64,000 bases of DNA from Terriglobia bacterium (GCA_021323595.1 JAJPKR010000004.1:1-64000), one strand, 5' to 3'; shown: positions 1 through 11,503, counted from the stretch's first letter. Program-made: numbers and translations. Notes: generated from the sequence alone by a model not told the origin.

Positions 1-130
1 CACTGAACTCACCCAGGCTTCCCGCCCGATCGTCCGCGGCCGCAGCCAAGCCCGCGTTTTCGGCTCCTGGCTCTCTTACCGCGCCGGAGTGATGGAATCA
101 GAGCCACTCTCTGGTTTCGCCGCCTTCGCC

Positions 131-268
131 ATGGCGTCTGCTCCGCCATTTCGCTTCGGCCCGTTCGAATTCGAACCTGCCGCGGGCAAGTTGCGGCGCG
201 CGGGCGAGAGAGTCCATCTTCAAGACAAGCCGCTGCGCCTGCTGCAGATCCTCGCCGCGCGCGCCGCC
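131..268 (+). pseudogene. 5' fragment of a CadC-like winged-helix regulator
   Basis: The ATG at 131 opens about 45 residues (FRFGPFEFEPAAGKLRRAG, then LQDKPLRLLQILAARA) matching the N-terminal strand and first helix of OmpR/CadC-type winged-helix regulators, as in the acidobacterial wHTH-TolB/TPR family. The expected continuation, a GEVVTREEL-like recognition-helix region, is missing. After about position 265 the sequence becomes the antisense of an SBBP-repeat fragment. The remnant has no complete DNA-binding domain and no effector domain, so it is read as a truncated gene. The open frame that continues to 604 is antisense to the SBBP fragment and is not a real extension. An assembly chimera is also possible. 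Confidence 0.6.
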
Positions 269-550
269 GAGGAAATCGGTGTAAACCACGCCCGTGCCCG
301 CGGCGTTCAAGTTGGTCACATAGACCGAAAAGGCCCCCGGGCTGGGAAACGGCGGCGGCGCGACCGCAGTGGAGGGGAACGAGGGCGCCTGGGTCAGACC
401 CACGATCACGGCCCGGCCCGTGCCATCCACGGAGAGGCTCGGCAGGCAGGGCGCGAAATTTTGGCCGGCGGGACCGACCAGCGTGGCGTAGCCGCCGGGC
501 GCGCCGTACGAATAGCTCGTCGCGTCGGGCGAGCCGCGGGGCGCGAGTTA
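263..550 (-). pseudogene. fragment of an SBBP-repeat / beta-propeller secreted protein
   Basis: Read on the minus strand after a stop codon at 548-550, the frame gives SYSYGAPGGYATLVGPAGQ, then AVIVGLTQAPSFPST, then VYVTNLNAAGTGVVYTDFLGG in segments. This is the signature of SBBP beta-propeller repeats (FVTKLNxxGTxLVYSTYLGG), which occur in very large secreted proteins of Acidobacteriota. The repeat ends with LGG at 263-268, and beyond that the frame is only the antisense of the wHTH fragment. No start codon or signal peptide is present, so this is an internal piece of a larger gene. Both fragments break at the same point, which marks a rearrangement or an assembly join. Confidence 0.6.
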
Positions 551-600
551 CTCTCGCGCCTCGCGGCTCATCGGTTAGAGCTCAGGGCCGGCAAAGGCGG

Positions 601-1671
601 CTAGGGCCGCGCCTCATAGACGATGTTGAAGGGCGTCTCGGTGGCGCGGCGGAAGCGGCTGAAACCGGCGGCGGTGACCACTTCGCGGATGCGCTTCTCG
701 CCCGCCTGCGCGCCCAGGCACATCGCCACTTCCTGCGACCGCGAGCAGGGGGTGCAGAGCAGCGTCGAGAAGCCGTAATAGGTCCGGCCGACGGGGTTCA
801 AGTTGTCTTTGAGGTCGTCGTTGGCAAATGGCTCGACGATCATCCAGGTGCCGTCGGCGGCCAGCGAGCGGCGCACGTGCGCCGCGGCGCCGACGGGATC
901 GCCCATGTCGTGCAGGCAATCGAACACGGCGACGAAGTCGTAGTCCTTGCCGGGAAACTCCTTGGCCTTGGCGACTTCGAAGCGGACGCGCCCGTCCAGC
1001 CCCTCGCGGCGGGCGGCGGCCCGAGCGGCTTCGATGGACCGGTCGTGGTAGTCGAAGCCGAAGAACTGCGACTTCGGGAACGCCTTGGCCAGCAGCAGCG
1101 TGGAGGCGCCTTTGCCGCAGCCCACGTCGGCGACGCGCGCGCCGGCTTCGAGCTTCCCCTTCACGCTCTCGAGCGCGGGAATCCAGGAGCTGACCAGGTT
1201 GGCGGAGTAGCCGGGACGGAAAAACTTCTCGCAGCCGTGAAACACGCTCTCATGCTGTTCGTGCCAGCCCATGCCGGCGCCGCTGCGAAACGCTTCGGTA
1301 ATGCGCGGAACGGCAGCCAGCGAGCCCAGCGCCAGCTCGAAGGCGCCGGGCACGTAGGCAGGGCTGTCTTCGTTGGCGAGCGCGAAGGCTTGCTCGGCGG
1401 TGAGGCTGAACTTCTTGGATGCGGGATCGTAGGTCACGTAGCCGCCGGCGGCCTGCGACGACAGCCACTCGCGCACATAGCGCTCGTCGGTTTGCGTGCG
1501 CGCAGCCAGCTCGGCGGAGGTCGCCGGGCCTTGCGCCAACGCCTTGTACAAGCCGAGCTTTTCGCCGATCACTACCATGCCCGCGTGGACCGCGGCGCCA
1601 AGATCGCCCACGAACTGCCCGATAAAGGCATGCAGCTTATCCATGTCAACTGGGGAAGTCATTGCCGCCAT
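601..1671 (-). CDS. class I SAM-dependent methyltransferase with N-terminal winged helix (Rv2258c-like)
   Basis: The 356-residue protein has an N-terminal winged-helix dimerisation region (about residues 15-100, including GLYKALAQGPATSAELA and TDERYVREWL). A Rossmann-type methyltransferase domain follows, with SAM motif I VADVGCGKGAST and the acidic strand FFGFDYHD. This architecture is that of the Rv2258c-like family, whose substrates are mostly unknown. The C-terminal region has several cysteines (LLCTPCSRSQEVAMCLGAQ) typical of this subgroup. The ATG is supported by AGGAGAG seven bases upstream. It is a single gene, downstream of nothing recognisable, and the 137 bases between it and the kinase gene hold no gene. 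The substrate cannot be predicted. Confidence 0.85.
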   Translation of the reverse strand: MAAMTSPVDMDKLHAFIGQFVGDLGAAVHAGMVVIGEKLGLYKALAQGPATSAELAARTQTDERYVREWLSSQAAGGYVTYDPASKKFSLTAEQAFALANEDSPAYVPGAFELALGSLAAVPRITEAFRSGAGMGWHEQHESVFHGCEKFFRPGYSANLVSSWIPALESVKGKLEAGARVADVGCGKGASTLLLAKAFPKSQFFGFDYHDRSIEAARAAARREGLDGRVRFEVAKAKEFPGKDYDFVAVFDCLHDMGDPVGAAAHVRRSLAADGTWMIVEPFANDDLKDNLNPVGRTYYGFSTLLCTPCSRSQEVAMCLGAQAGEKRIREVVTAAGFSRFRRATETPFNIVYEARP

Positions 1672-1808
1672 AAAGGTGCTCTCCTGAATCGCGTTTCCGG
1701 GCCGCCGCGCGTGTCGAAATCCATCTCGACCGAAGCGGCCCTATAGTTGGTATCGGAAACGGCGGGGAAAAGGCGACAACAAGCGGCGCAAAGGCGGCGG
1801 CGCGGCGG

Positions 1809-4091
<2,283 letters not shown>

Positions 4092-4101
4092 GGCTGGCGA
4101 G

Positions 4102-4677
4102 TTACCCCGGGATCTCCGCGCCGGGCTGGAGCGCGCTGTGCAGATAGATGCGGGCTTTATCCCACTCGCGCTGCACGGTGCGCTCGGAGACGCCGTGCAT
4201 GGCGCCGATTTCCGCGAAGGTGAAGCCGCAGAAAAACTTGAGGTCCACGATCTCGGCCAGGGCGGGCTCGGCCTTCGCCAGCTCGTCGAGGGCGTCGCCG
4301 ACGCGCGCCAGCTCGGTCTCGTCCGCGGCCTTGGCGGGATCGACCTCGAGCGAGGTGATCTCGAATTGGCCGCCGCGCTTGAGCGCGTGGCGGCTGCGGG
4401 CGTAGTCGATGATCAGCCCGCGCATCACGCGGGCGGCGTAGCCCATGAAGCGGCGCTCGTGCGCGAAGGAGGTGCCCTCGCGGGCGGCGATCTCGATATA
4501 GGCAGTGTGCAGCAGGGTGGTGGCGCCGAGGCTGAGCGGCGCGCCGTGGCGGGCCAGCTCGCGCTTGGCCAGGCGGCGCAGCTCGGCGTAGAGCGCGCTG
4601 AAGAGCGCGTCGGCGGCCTCCTTGCCGCCGGCCTCGGCGGCTTGCATCAAGGCGGCTAGATTGGCTTCGCTCGCCAA
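4102..4677 (-). CDS. ECF-type RNA polymerase sigma factor (PF07638 / TIGR02999 group)
   Basis: The 191-residue protein contains a region-2 helix (LFSALYAELRRLAKREL, then MGYAARVMRGLIIDYARSR) and a region-4 helix-turn-helix (LKFFCGFTFAEIGAMHGVS, then ERTVQREWDKARIYLH). This pattern is typical of the sigma-70 ECF group found beside Ser/Thr kinases in Acidobacteriota. The frame begins with TTG at 4677, with only a weak GAGAAAG upstream. Its stop lies 10 bases before the kinase start, so the two are probably co-transcribed. No anti-sigma gene is adjacent, and the kinase probably plays the regulatory role. A perfect TATAAT lies about 200 bases upstream on the same strand. Confidence 0.9.
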   Translation of the reverse strand: MASEANLAALMQAAEAGGKEAADALFSALYAELRRLAKRELARHGAPLSLGATTLLHTAYIEIAAREGTSFAHERRFMGYAARVMRGLIIDYARSRHALKRGGQFEITSLEVDPAKAADETELARVGDALDELAKAEPALAEIVDLKFFCGFTFAEIGAMHGVSERTVQREWDKARIYLHSALQPGAEIPG

Positions 4678-4874
4678 GGCTTTCTCGCCCCAGGGCTGAA
4701 AGTCGGGGATCGGAGATCAGCGGCCCGGGATCGGGGCCGAGGCCGGGAGAAGCGTTCCGCCGGACCCAAGCCGCGCCGTGGAGGGCCGGCGCCAACAGCC
4801 CCGGTTCGCTGCCGGAACGGTGGTCCGCCGATTGGGATTACTCTCCTCGTCCCTCTCGATCAGCCCGCCGTGCA

Positions 4875-4880
4875 ATTATA
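4875..4880 (-). promoter_or_regulatory. candidate -10 element (TATAAT) for the sigma/kinase operon
   Basis: A perfect TATAAT is read on the minus strand in an otherwise GC-rich gene-free stretch (4678-4965). No convincing -35 hexamer lies at 16-18 bases, so this is only a composition-based candidate. It would give a leader of about 190 bases. Confidence 0.3.
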
Positions 4881-4965
4881 TCCGGGCGCGCCGCTGGGGC
4901 GGGGGTTCGCCGCCCCGGTTGCAGTCACCTCCGGCACCGCCGGCGCGCCGCGCCGGCCCACGCAC

Positions 4966-6096
4966 CTAGCGGCAGTGGGCGAAGCAGAGATTGCGGCTGA
5001 AGAAGGGCAGCACGTGATCCTGGAAGCGCACGGCGACGGCGCTGGTGTGGGTGCCGTGATAGATCTCGAAACTGTTGGCGATGCCGTATTCGTCGAGGAC
5101 GCCGTGCAGCTTCATCATGTCGAAGCGCAAGCCGTCTTGGTCGCCGACGTCGAGGGCGATGGCGCGATAGCGGCGCAGGTTGTCGATGTACTGATCGATG
5201 AAGGCGAGCGGCGCGTTGGCCGCAAACTTGGCGAGCACCGCGGGCTGGGGGTCGCCGCCCTTCGCCGGCAGGTCGAGATAGAGTGGCGGATTCTTGGGGT
5301 CCGGCGCCCAAGCCGCCGCGGAGGCCAGCATCGCGCGCGCGAAAAAGCCCAGGCGGGCGGCATCGGCGGGACTCTTGACCGCCTCCAGTTGCTTCTCTTG
5401 CTGGGCGAAGGCGGCGCTCGCGGGAGCGTTGCCGGGGGGACGGCGGCCCATCGGCGAGAGGCAGCAGGCGCTCATCACGTAAAGGCTGCCGAAGACGTCC
5501 GGGTGCTTCATGCCGATGCGCACGGCGCCGTAGCCGCCCATGGAGTGGCCCACCAGGCCGCGGGCGAGACGCGTGGGGATGGTGCGGTAGTGGGCGTCAA
5601 TGTAGTTCACCAGGTCGTGGGAGATGAAGCGCTCGTAGTCGCCGGTGGTCACCGAACTCGAGTACATCGAGCCGCCGTAAACGGTCTTCGAGTCCGGCAG
5701 CACCACGATCATCGGTTTCGCGCCCAGGGCGAAGGCGCCCGCGATGGTCTGCGGAACGTGAATTTCGTGCGTCCACTGCTCGGCGCCGATGGAGTAACCG
5801 TGCAGGGCATAGACGACCGGATAGCGCCGGTGCGGGTGCTGCGCGTAGCCCGGCGGCAGAAAGACGAGCACGTCGCGATCGGGCGAGTCGCCTTCGAGGT
5901 TCCCGACCAAGGCTTCGCCATGCACCTTGATGTGCTCGACCGTCACCGCCTTGGCGCCGAGCACCGGCGGCGGCACTTCCGTCTGCACTTGCGCCAGGCA
6001 TGAAGCCGCCAGCGCCAGCATCAGCGCGGGCAGCGCGAACGATGCCGGATGGAGACGGCGCGAGGGCCGTGCCGGAGTCAGAGGAAGCTTGCGCAT
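4966..6096 (-). CDS. secreted esterase of the esterase D / tributyrin esterase (PF00756) family
   Basis: The product is an alpha/beta-hydrolase with an export signal (MRKLPLTP, then a hydrophobic ALPALMLALAASCLA). The nucleophile elbow is GHSMGGYGAV, a candidate acid is in DVGDQDGLR, and a candidate histidine is in HGTHTSAVAVRFQDH near the C-terminus. This matches the S-formylglutathione hydrolase/antigen-85-like esterase family, which acts on acyl esters or feruloyl-type esters outside the membrane. ATG at 6096 is chosen because it places the signal peptide correctly; ATG 6114 is also possible. The longer in-frame extension to 6231 would overlap the preceding gene and is unlikely. The real substrate is unknown. 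Confidence 0.88.
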   Translation of the reverse strand: MRKLPLTPARPSRRLHPASFALPALMLALAASCLAQVQTEVPPPVLGAKAVTVEHIKVHGEALVGNLEGDSPDRDVLVFLPPGYAQHPHRRYPVVYALHGYSIGAEQWTHEIHVPQTIAGAFALGAKPMIVVLPDSKTVYGGSMYSSSVTTGDYERFISHDLVNYIDAHYRTIPTRLARGLVGHSMGGYGAVRIGMKHPDVFGSLYVMSACCLSPMGRRPPGNAPASAAFAQQEKQLEAVKSPADAARLGFFARAMLASAAAWAPDPKNPPLYLDLPAKGGDPQPAVLAKFAANAPLAFIDQYIDNLRRYRAIALDVGDQDGLRFDMMKLHGVLDEYGIANSFEIYHGTHTSAVAVRFQDHVLPFFSRNLCFAHCR

Positions 6097-6160
6097 GCGG
6101 TTACTGTAACTCATGAAGCCGCCGCGCGCGGCGCTTGGCCCCTGGCGCGCCGCGCGCGGC

Positions 6161-6580
6161 TCATAGCTCGCGCGGGTCGTGGTCAATTTCGGATCCGCAG
6201 GTGCGCCAGCCGACTCTAACGGCGGGGCCAATCATTTGCAGCTTGCCGCTCCAGCCGCTCTCTTGCCCACGCCTCGGAACTTCGATGATTAGGTGGCCGT
6301 CGCTGCCCGTGCTCGGGCTAAAACCGGAGCCGCCGTCTGTGTAATGCACAGGGTAGTCGTAGCCGCCGTCGTGACCGCTCACGTGCATGACGAGCGACTG
6401 CACCTGCTGGTTTGAGCTTAGGTCCGTGTAGCTGCCCGTTGGCGGCCCATATAGCCACCACTCTGCCGAGGCGCTCGTGAAGCTGGCGAGGCCGGGGCCG
6501 CCTTCCTGGATTGCGGTCAGGAGAATGGCCATGGCCGCGACCGCGATTGCGGGTTGAAGCATGCTGTGGGGCCGACGCAT
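6161..6580 (-). CDS. small secreted protein of unknown function
   Basis: The 139-residue protein has a hydrophobic N-terminal segment (MLQPAIAVAAMAILLTAIQ), then a polar region rich in Ser, Gly and aromatic residues (SAEWWLYGPPTGSYTDL, then VMHVSGHDGGYDYPVHY). I do not recognise the family. GAGGTG about eight bases upstream of the ATG supports the start. The stop falls about 65 bases before the esterase start on the same strand, so the two may be co-transcribed. The exported character and the neighbouring secreted esterase hint at an extracytoplasmic role, which is inference only. Confidence 0.6.
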   Translation of the reverse strand: MRRPHSMLQPAIAVAAMAILLTAIQEGGPGLASFTSASAEWWLYGPPTGSYTDLSSNQQVQSLVMHVSGHDGGYDYPVHYTDGGSGFSPSTGSDGHLIIEVPRRGQESGWSGKLQMIGPAVRVGWRTCGSEIDHDPREL

Positions 6581-6703
6581 CGTGGGAGCACCTCGAAAGG
6601 CTCTGGCCGATTGTGGGGCAGCTCACGGCAGAGCACAATGCCACGAACGGGTGGCCTCAGGCGGGGGTAGCTGCGCATCGGAGTGGGGTTAGGGAGGGCG
6701 TTT

Positions 6704-8510
6704 ATGGACCCGAGCGCGGGTGCTCCGAGGCGCTACCGGCGGCGCGACTGGTTCCCGTGGGCGCTGGTGGGGGCGGTGGCGATGAGCCGTCTGGCGCTCT
6801 TTTCGCCCGGCGAGGGCGAGCCGGACAGCGCGCGATTTGTGATTGGCGTCTGGCAGTGGCTGCGCTTTGGGCCGCATCCGCCAAGACACGCGTACACGTT
6901 CGCCTATTACTCGGTCCTCGCGCCTGGCTATTTCGCTCTGGTCAGCGCGGTCGAGCGATGCTTTCGTCCTGCGCCGGACCGCTGGCCGCTGCTGTTGAAC
7001 GGTTTGAGCGCCGCGGCGGCGGTCGCGTCCGCTCCGCTGATCTACTTCATCGGCCGGCGCTTAGTCTGCAAGTGGGCGGCGCGTTCCGCTGCGATCATCT
7101 TTTTATTCTCGCCGGGTTACTGGTGGCTGGGCCTGGAGGCGCACCCGCAGTGCCTGGCATTCCTGCTCCTGCTGGCGGCGCTGGCGGCGTTCTCCTCCGC
7201 CGTGGCGAAGCTGGCCGGCTGGGACCGGCCGGTCCGCTGGCGCCCCGATTTGGCGATTCGGCTGGGTGCTGCCGCGCTGTGCTTGGTGGGCTCGTTGCTG
7301 CTACGCGGCGATCAGGTCTTGCTCATCGGACTTTTCCCGGTGCTGGCGCTCTGGCGATCGCGGCCGAACTCGCCGCGCGGCTGGGCGAGGGCAGCGGCGC
7401 TCTGCGCCTCGGTTCCGGCGCTCGGCGTCGCGGGCTTTCTGCTCGCGCGCAGCGCGATTCTCGGAGATAGCCTGGCCGGCGCCAGCGCGGCGTCTGTCGG
7501 GCTCGTGCGGCGGTTCTGGGGCGATCCCTCGCTGATTCACCAGCTCACTCCCGTGGTCACGGCGCCCGGCCCGGTCGTGGCGCTGGCGGCCGCGCTGGCG
7601 CTGGCTATCGGCTGCTTCAGGGTCAGAGCCTCGCACCGGCTGGTTTGGCTGGCGGCCGCGATGTTGCCGGGGCTGGCCTTCTGGCTTTGCGTCACGGGCA
7701 ACAACGTCCGGCATGTGATTGAATTCTGGCTTCCGCTGCTGTGGGCGGCAACCGCGGCAACGGAGCGTCTGAGGCCGCGACTCTCGCTCTACCTGGGCGC
7801 CGGGGCGATGCTCGCCGGAGGACTTTTGCTCCCGGCGAACTCCAACTTGACGCTCTACCCTTCGCCCAACGTTTGGGGCAGCCAAACTCTGCTCGCGCGG
7901 CGCGAGCGGCAGATGGCACGCACGGCAGCGGCGCTTTACCGCGCTGCCGAGGGGGGGGGGACGTCACGCGAGTTGCTACAGCGGCGCGTCAACCAATCCA
8001 TTCTTGTTAGAGGCGCTGTTGCTGCGCTCGCCGGACGCGGATTTGCGAGTTGCGGGGCCGGAGTGGGAGCAGTTCCTTGGCCGCTCGGGCGCGGGGCTCG
8101 TTACCGTCAACTTCATGGACGCGTATAGCGGTTACGAATACCGCGCCGCGCAGAGACGGTGCCGGGGCGTCCAGAGCCTTGAATATGGCAGCACGGGCCG
8201 CCGCTGGTATTTCGGCAGCGAGCTGCAGCGACATCCCCTGTTGCACCGGTTCGAGACGTGGGGGCACCGGCTCGAAACGCCCGCGACCGTGCGCGCCAGC
8301 GCGGGGCCGGCGGCGGGGGCTGACGGGCAGGAATGCCTGCCCCACGCTGCGGGTCGGCGGGCAGATGCGAGGCGCCAGCGCTCGGTGCCGGCCGCCCCGG
8401 CCCACGGCTGCGCGTTGGCAGATGGGCCGATGGAGGGCGCGACCGGCGCCGCCGCGCCGGGGCGGCCGGCTAGCCAGTTTTATCCACGGCGACTAATCAG
8501 TTTCGACTAG
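6704..8510 (+). CDS. multi-pass membrane protein, probable GT-C glycosyltransferase, frame broken at a poly-G run
   Basis: ATG 6704 follows AGGGAGG at six-base spacing. The product has about ten hydrophobic helices and an early acidic loop (GEPDSARFVIGVWQWL) resembling GT-C (ArnT/PMT-like) sugar transferases. At ten consecutive G (7951-7960) the frame shifts. The first frame ends at 8128 with low-complexity sequence, whereas the +1 frame continues with a sensible soluble tail (PEWEQFLGRSGAGLVTVNFM, then YGSTGRRWYFGSELQRHPLL) to a stop at 8510. Nine or twelve G would restore one frame. The last 80 or so codons run into a dispersed palindromic repeat, so the native C-terminus may lie near 8270. 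This could be phase variation, a recent lesion or a sequencing error. Confidence 0.65.
7951..7960 (+). repeat. homopolymer of ten G inside a coding sequence
   Basis: A run of ten G sits in the codons for a Glu-Gly-Gly-Gly stretch of the membrane-protein gene. Removing one G joins the upstream frame to the downstream frame that carries protein-like sequence. Confidence 0.9.
8325..8342. repeat. dispersed palindromic repeat of the 'GQAFLPV' type
   Basis: GGGCAGG-AATG-CCTGCCC is a perfect 7-bp inverted repeat with a 4-base loop. Read in one minus-strand frame it gives GQAFLPV, a peptide-like signature often seen when dispersed intergenic repeats of GC-rich environmental genomes are translated by mistake. 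It lies at the tail of the broken membrane-protein gene. Only this copy was noticed in the window. Confidence 0.5.
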
Positions 8511-8557
8511 CGCATGCATCCGCGGCGCGGACTAAACTGGCGCACGCCGGAACCTAA

Positions 8558-11503
8558 ATGCATCGCTTGCCGACTTCGTTCCTGGTGGTCTTTTTGGCCG
8601 CCGCCGTCACCGCCGGGCTGCTGGTCGCCTTTCCCGCCGCCAATTTGGCTTTCGTGGCCGTCGTTTTCGCGCATGCGGCGCTGGGCCTGGCGCTGCTCGT
8701 GCTCGGCTTCGCGGCATGGCGGCGCTGGCGGCGCGAGGCCGCAGGCCGGCGCGCGCCGCTGGCCGGGGCTTTCTGGGTTCTGTTCGCGCTGGCGGCGCTC
8801 TCCGGGCTGTATCTGCTGGCGCGCGGCAACACGCACAAGCATCTGGCCGAGCGCTGGCTGCACACCGGCTTCGCCGCCGTCGCGCTGATTTTGCTGGCGG
8901 CGTGGGCGGCGCGCTCGCCCCTGCGCACGGCGGCGCGCGCCGGAGTGGCGCTCGCGGCTGCGGCGGCGATCTTGATTCCCAGCGTGGCCGTGCCCTGGCG
9001 CCGGCTGCATCCGAATCCCTACTACATCATCGCCAACCGGGTCACCGGCTACACCACGATGGCCTCCGAGGACGGCGGCCGGGGGCCGTTCTTCCCCTCG
9101 GACGCGCACACGATCTCTTCCACCGGCGTGCACGACGCCTATCTGCCGGAAAAATTCTTCGAAGCCTCGGCGAGCTGCGGGCGCTGCCACCAGCAGATTT
9201 ACCGCGAGTGGAAGAGCTCGATGCACCACAACTCGTCGTTCAACAACCAGTTCTACCGCGCCTCGATCGAGTACATGCAAAACGTGGATCAAGGCACGGG
9301 CGAGAGCCAGTGGTGCGCCGCCTGCCACGATCCCGCGGTGCTGTTCACCGGCAAATGGAAGACACCGATCGTCCGGCAGATTCATACGCCGGCGGCGCAG
9401 GCGGGGCTGGGATGCATGTCATGCCACGCGGTCGTGCACGTGCAGAACACGCTGGGCAACTCCGGCTTCACGCTCGACGACCCGCCGCTGGACGCGCTGG
9501 TGGAGAGCGACAACCGCTTGGTGCGCGCGGCCCATGACGCCGCGCTCTATCTGGAGCCGGCGCCGCACGACGTCACCTTTCTCAAGCCGTTCCATACGCA
9601 GCAGACGGCGCGCTTCTGCTCGGCCTGCCATAAGGTGCACATGGACGTACCAGTCAACCATTACCGCTGGGTGCGCGGCTTCGACGAGTACGACAACTGG
9701 CAGGGCAGCGGCGTGAGCGGGCACGGCGCGCGCTCCTTCTATTACCCGCCGCAGCCGGCCAACTGCGCCAACTGCCACATGCCGCTGGTGCGCTCGAACG
9801 ATCCCGCCGCGGTCGACGGCTACATTCACTCGCATCGCTTCGCGGCGGCCAACACCGCCGTGCCCTTCGCCAACCACGACGCGAAGCAACTGGCCGACGC
9901 CGAGCATTTCTTGAAGGGGGCGGTTTCGACCGACATCTTCGCCATTTCGCGCGAGCAAGGGACGGAGGTGTACGTCAGCCCGAGCGGGGCGCAAGCGCCG
10001 CAAGAGGAGACCAACTTCGCGCAGGGCGAGGAGAGCGGCGCCTTCTCCGGGCCCGCCGCCGTGCGCCGGGGCGGGCAGGTGACGATGATCGCGCCGCTCG
10101 ACGAGACGCGGCCGACGGTCCGGCCCGGGGACTCGCTGCGCGTGGACGTGGTCGAGCGCACGGTGCGGCTGGGGCACTTCTTCCCCGGCGGCACGATCGA
10201 CGCCTTCGACGTGTGGCTGGAGTTCAAGGCCACCGACGGCAACGGCCGGCCGTTCTTCTGGTCGGGCGGCCTCGAGCCCGACGGCGAGGTCGAGCCCAGC
10301 GCCCACTTTTACCGCTCGCTGGCGGTGGATCTGCACGGCAACCCGATCAACAAGCGCAACACCTGGAGCGGCCACGCCACGGTGTACGTGCACCTGATCC
10401 CGCCGGGCGCCGCCGACACCGTGCACTTCCGCGTGAACATCCCGCGCGGCGTGAAGGGCCCGATCACGTTCGACGCCAAGCTGAACTACCGCAAGTTCTC
10501 TTGGTACTACAACCATTTCTCCTACGCCGCCGACATTCATCCCGGCCCATTCAACACTCTCTTCGACGACCGGCCGATCACCTTCGACGCCTCGACGGCC
10601 GACGTCTCCGGCAAGATCAAGGCGGTCCCCAAGCTGCCGATCGTCACCCTCAGCGAGGACAAGGTCGTGCTCAACGTCGGCACGAAGACCGCGGCCACCG
10701 CCCCGGCGACGGCGACGGCGCGCGACCGCACGCGGTGGAACGATTACGGCATCGGCCTGCTGCTGCAAGGCGACCTGACCGGCGCGGAGGCCGCGTTCCG
10801 CCGCGTGACGCAGATCGATCCCCAGTATCCCGACGGCTGGCTGAACGTGGCGCGGGTACTGATTCAAGAAGGCGAGACGGCGGCGGCGCAGCCGTATCTG
10901 GACAAGACCTTGGCGCTGGCGCCGGGACTGCCGCGGGCGCTGTATTTCAGCGGCTTGGTGCGCAAGGCCGCCGGCGACTATCCGGGGGCGATCGCCGACA
11001 TCGCCCGCGCCGCCGCCGCGTATCCGGCGGACCGGGTGGTGCTCGACGACTGGGGCCGGCTGCTGTTTCTCGAGCGCGAGTACCGGCAGGCGATCCCGAT
11101 CCTGCTGCGCGCCGCCGCCGTGGATCCGGAGAACGTCGAGGCGCACTACAACTTGATGCTCTGCTATCGCGGGCTCGGCGACATCCCGGACTCGCTGCAC
11201 GAGGAGAAGCTCTACGAGCGCTTCAAGGCCGACGAGGCGTCGCAAGCGCTGCTGACCAAGTTTCTGCGCACGCATCCCTACGACAACAACGAGCGCCAGC
11301 CGATCCACGAGCACGACAACGCGCTGGCGCTGATCGAGGGCAGGGCGCCGGGGGCGCAGGCGCTGGCGCGGCGGTATGCACCGGGATTCGCGCTGTCCGA
11401 CGCGCCCGTGCCGGGCGCGAGCGCGGCGGCGGCGCCGCGCCGCCGGGCCGCCCGTGGCGGCGCGCCGCCGACTGCGCTAGCCTCGAACGAACCTCGAACA
11501 TGA
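8558..11503 (+). CDS. membrane-anchored pentaheme cytochrome c with TPR domain
   Basis: This 981-residue protein starts with about four hydrophobic helices (residues 8-145). It then has five CxxCH heme sites: CGRCH (207-211), CAACH (253-257), CMSCH (286-290), CSACH (354-358) and CANCH (403-407). A beta-rich middle region and TPR repeats (about 725-900, e.g. ALYFSGLVRKAAGDYPGAI) follow. It resembles cytochrome c554/multiheme-TPR proteins of Acidobacteriota and Planctomycetes, often encoded beside CRTAC1 proteins. A role in periplasmic or surface electron transfer is likely, but donor and acceptor are unknown. Its TGA overlaps the ATG of the next gene (ATGA), implying translational coupling. 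Confidence 0.9.
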   Translation: MHRLPTSFLVVFLAAAVTAGLLVAFPAANLAFVAVVFAHAALGLALLVLGFAAWRRWRREAAGRRAPLAGAFWVLFALAALSGLYLLARGNTHKHLAERWLHTGFAAVALILLAAWAARSPLRTAARAGVALAAAAAILIPSVAVPWRRLHPNPYYIIANRVTGYTTMASEDGGRGPFFPSDAHTISSTGVHDAYLPEKFFEASASCGRCHQQIYREWKSSMHHNSSFNNQFYRASIEYMQNVDQGTGESQWCAACHDPAVLFTGKWKTPIVRQIHTPAAQAGLGCMSCHAVVHVQNTLGNSGFTLDDPPLDALVESDNRLVRAAHDAALYLEPAPHDVTFLKPFHTQQTARFCSACHKVHMDVPVNHYRWVRGFDEYDNWQGSGVSGHGARSFYYPPQPANCANCHMPLVRSNDPAAVDGYIHSHRFAAANTAVPFANHDAKQLADAEHFLKGAVSTDIFAISREQGTEVYVSPSGAQAPQEETNFAQGEESGAFSGPAAVRRGGQVTMIAPLDETRPTVRPGDSLRVDVVERTVRLGHFFPGGTIDAFDVWLEFKATDGNGRPFFWSGGLEPDGEVEPSAHFYRSLAVDLHGNPINKRNTWSGHATVYVHLIPPGAADTVHFRVNIPRGVKGPITFDAKLNYRKFSWYYNHFSYAADIHPGPFNTLFDDRPITFDASTADVSGKIKAVPKLPIVTLSEDKVVLNVGTKTAATAPATATARDRTRWNDYGIGLLLQGDLTGAEAAFRRVTQIDPQYPDGWLNVARVLIQEGETAAAQPYLDKTLALAPGLPRALYFSGLVRKAAGDYPGAIADIARAAAAYPADRVVLDDWGRLLFLEREYRQAIPILLRAAAVDPENVEAHYNLMLCYRGLGDIPDSLHEEKLYERFKADEASQALLTKFLRTHPYDNNERQPIHEHDNALALIEGRAPGAQALARRYAPGFALSDAPVPGASAAAAPRRRAARGGAPPTALASNEPRT

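Noticed and set aside
8004-8510. Separate gene starting with TTG after the poly-G run
   Set aside because: It has no ribosome-binding site, starts inside the membrane gene and continues its protein-like sequence, so it is treated as the frameshifted 3' part.
10213-11499. Upstream extension of the CRTAC1 gene frame
   Set aside because: This part lies inside the cytochrome gene in another frame and is Arg/Pro-rich shadow; the signal peptide begins at 11500.
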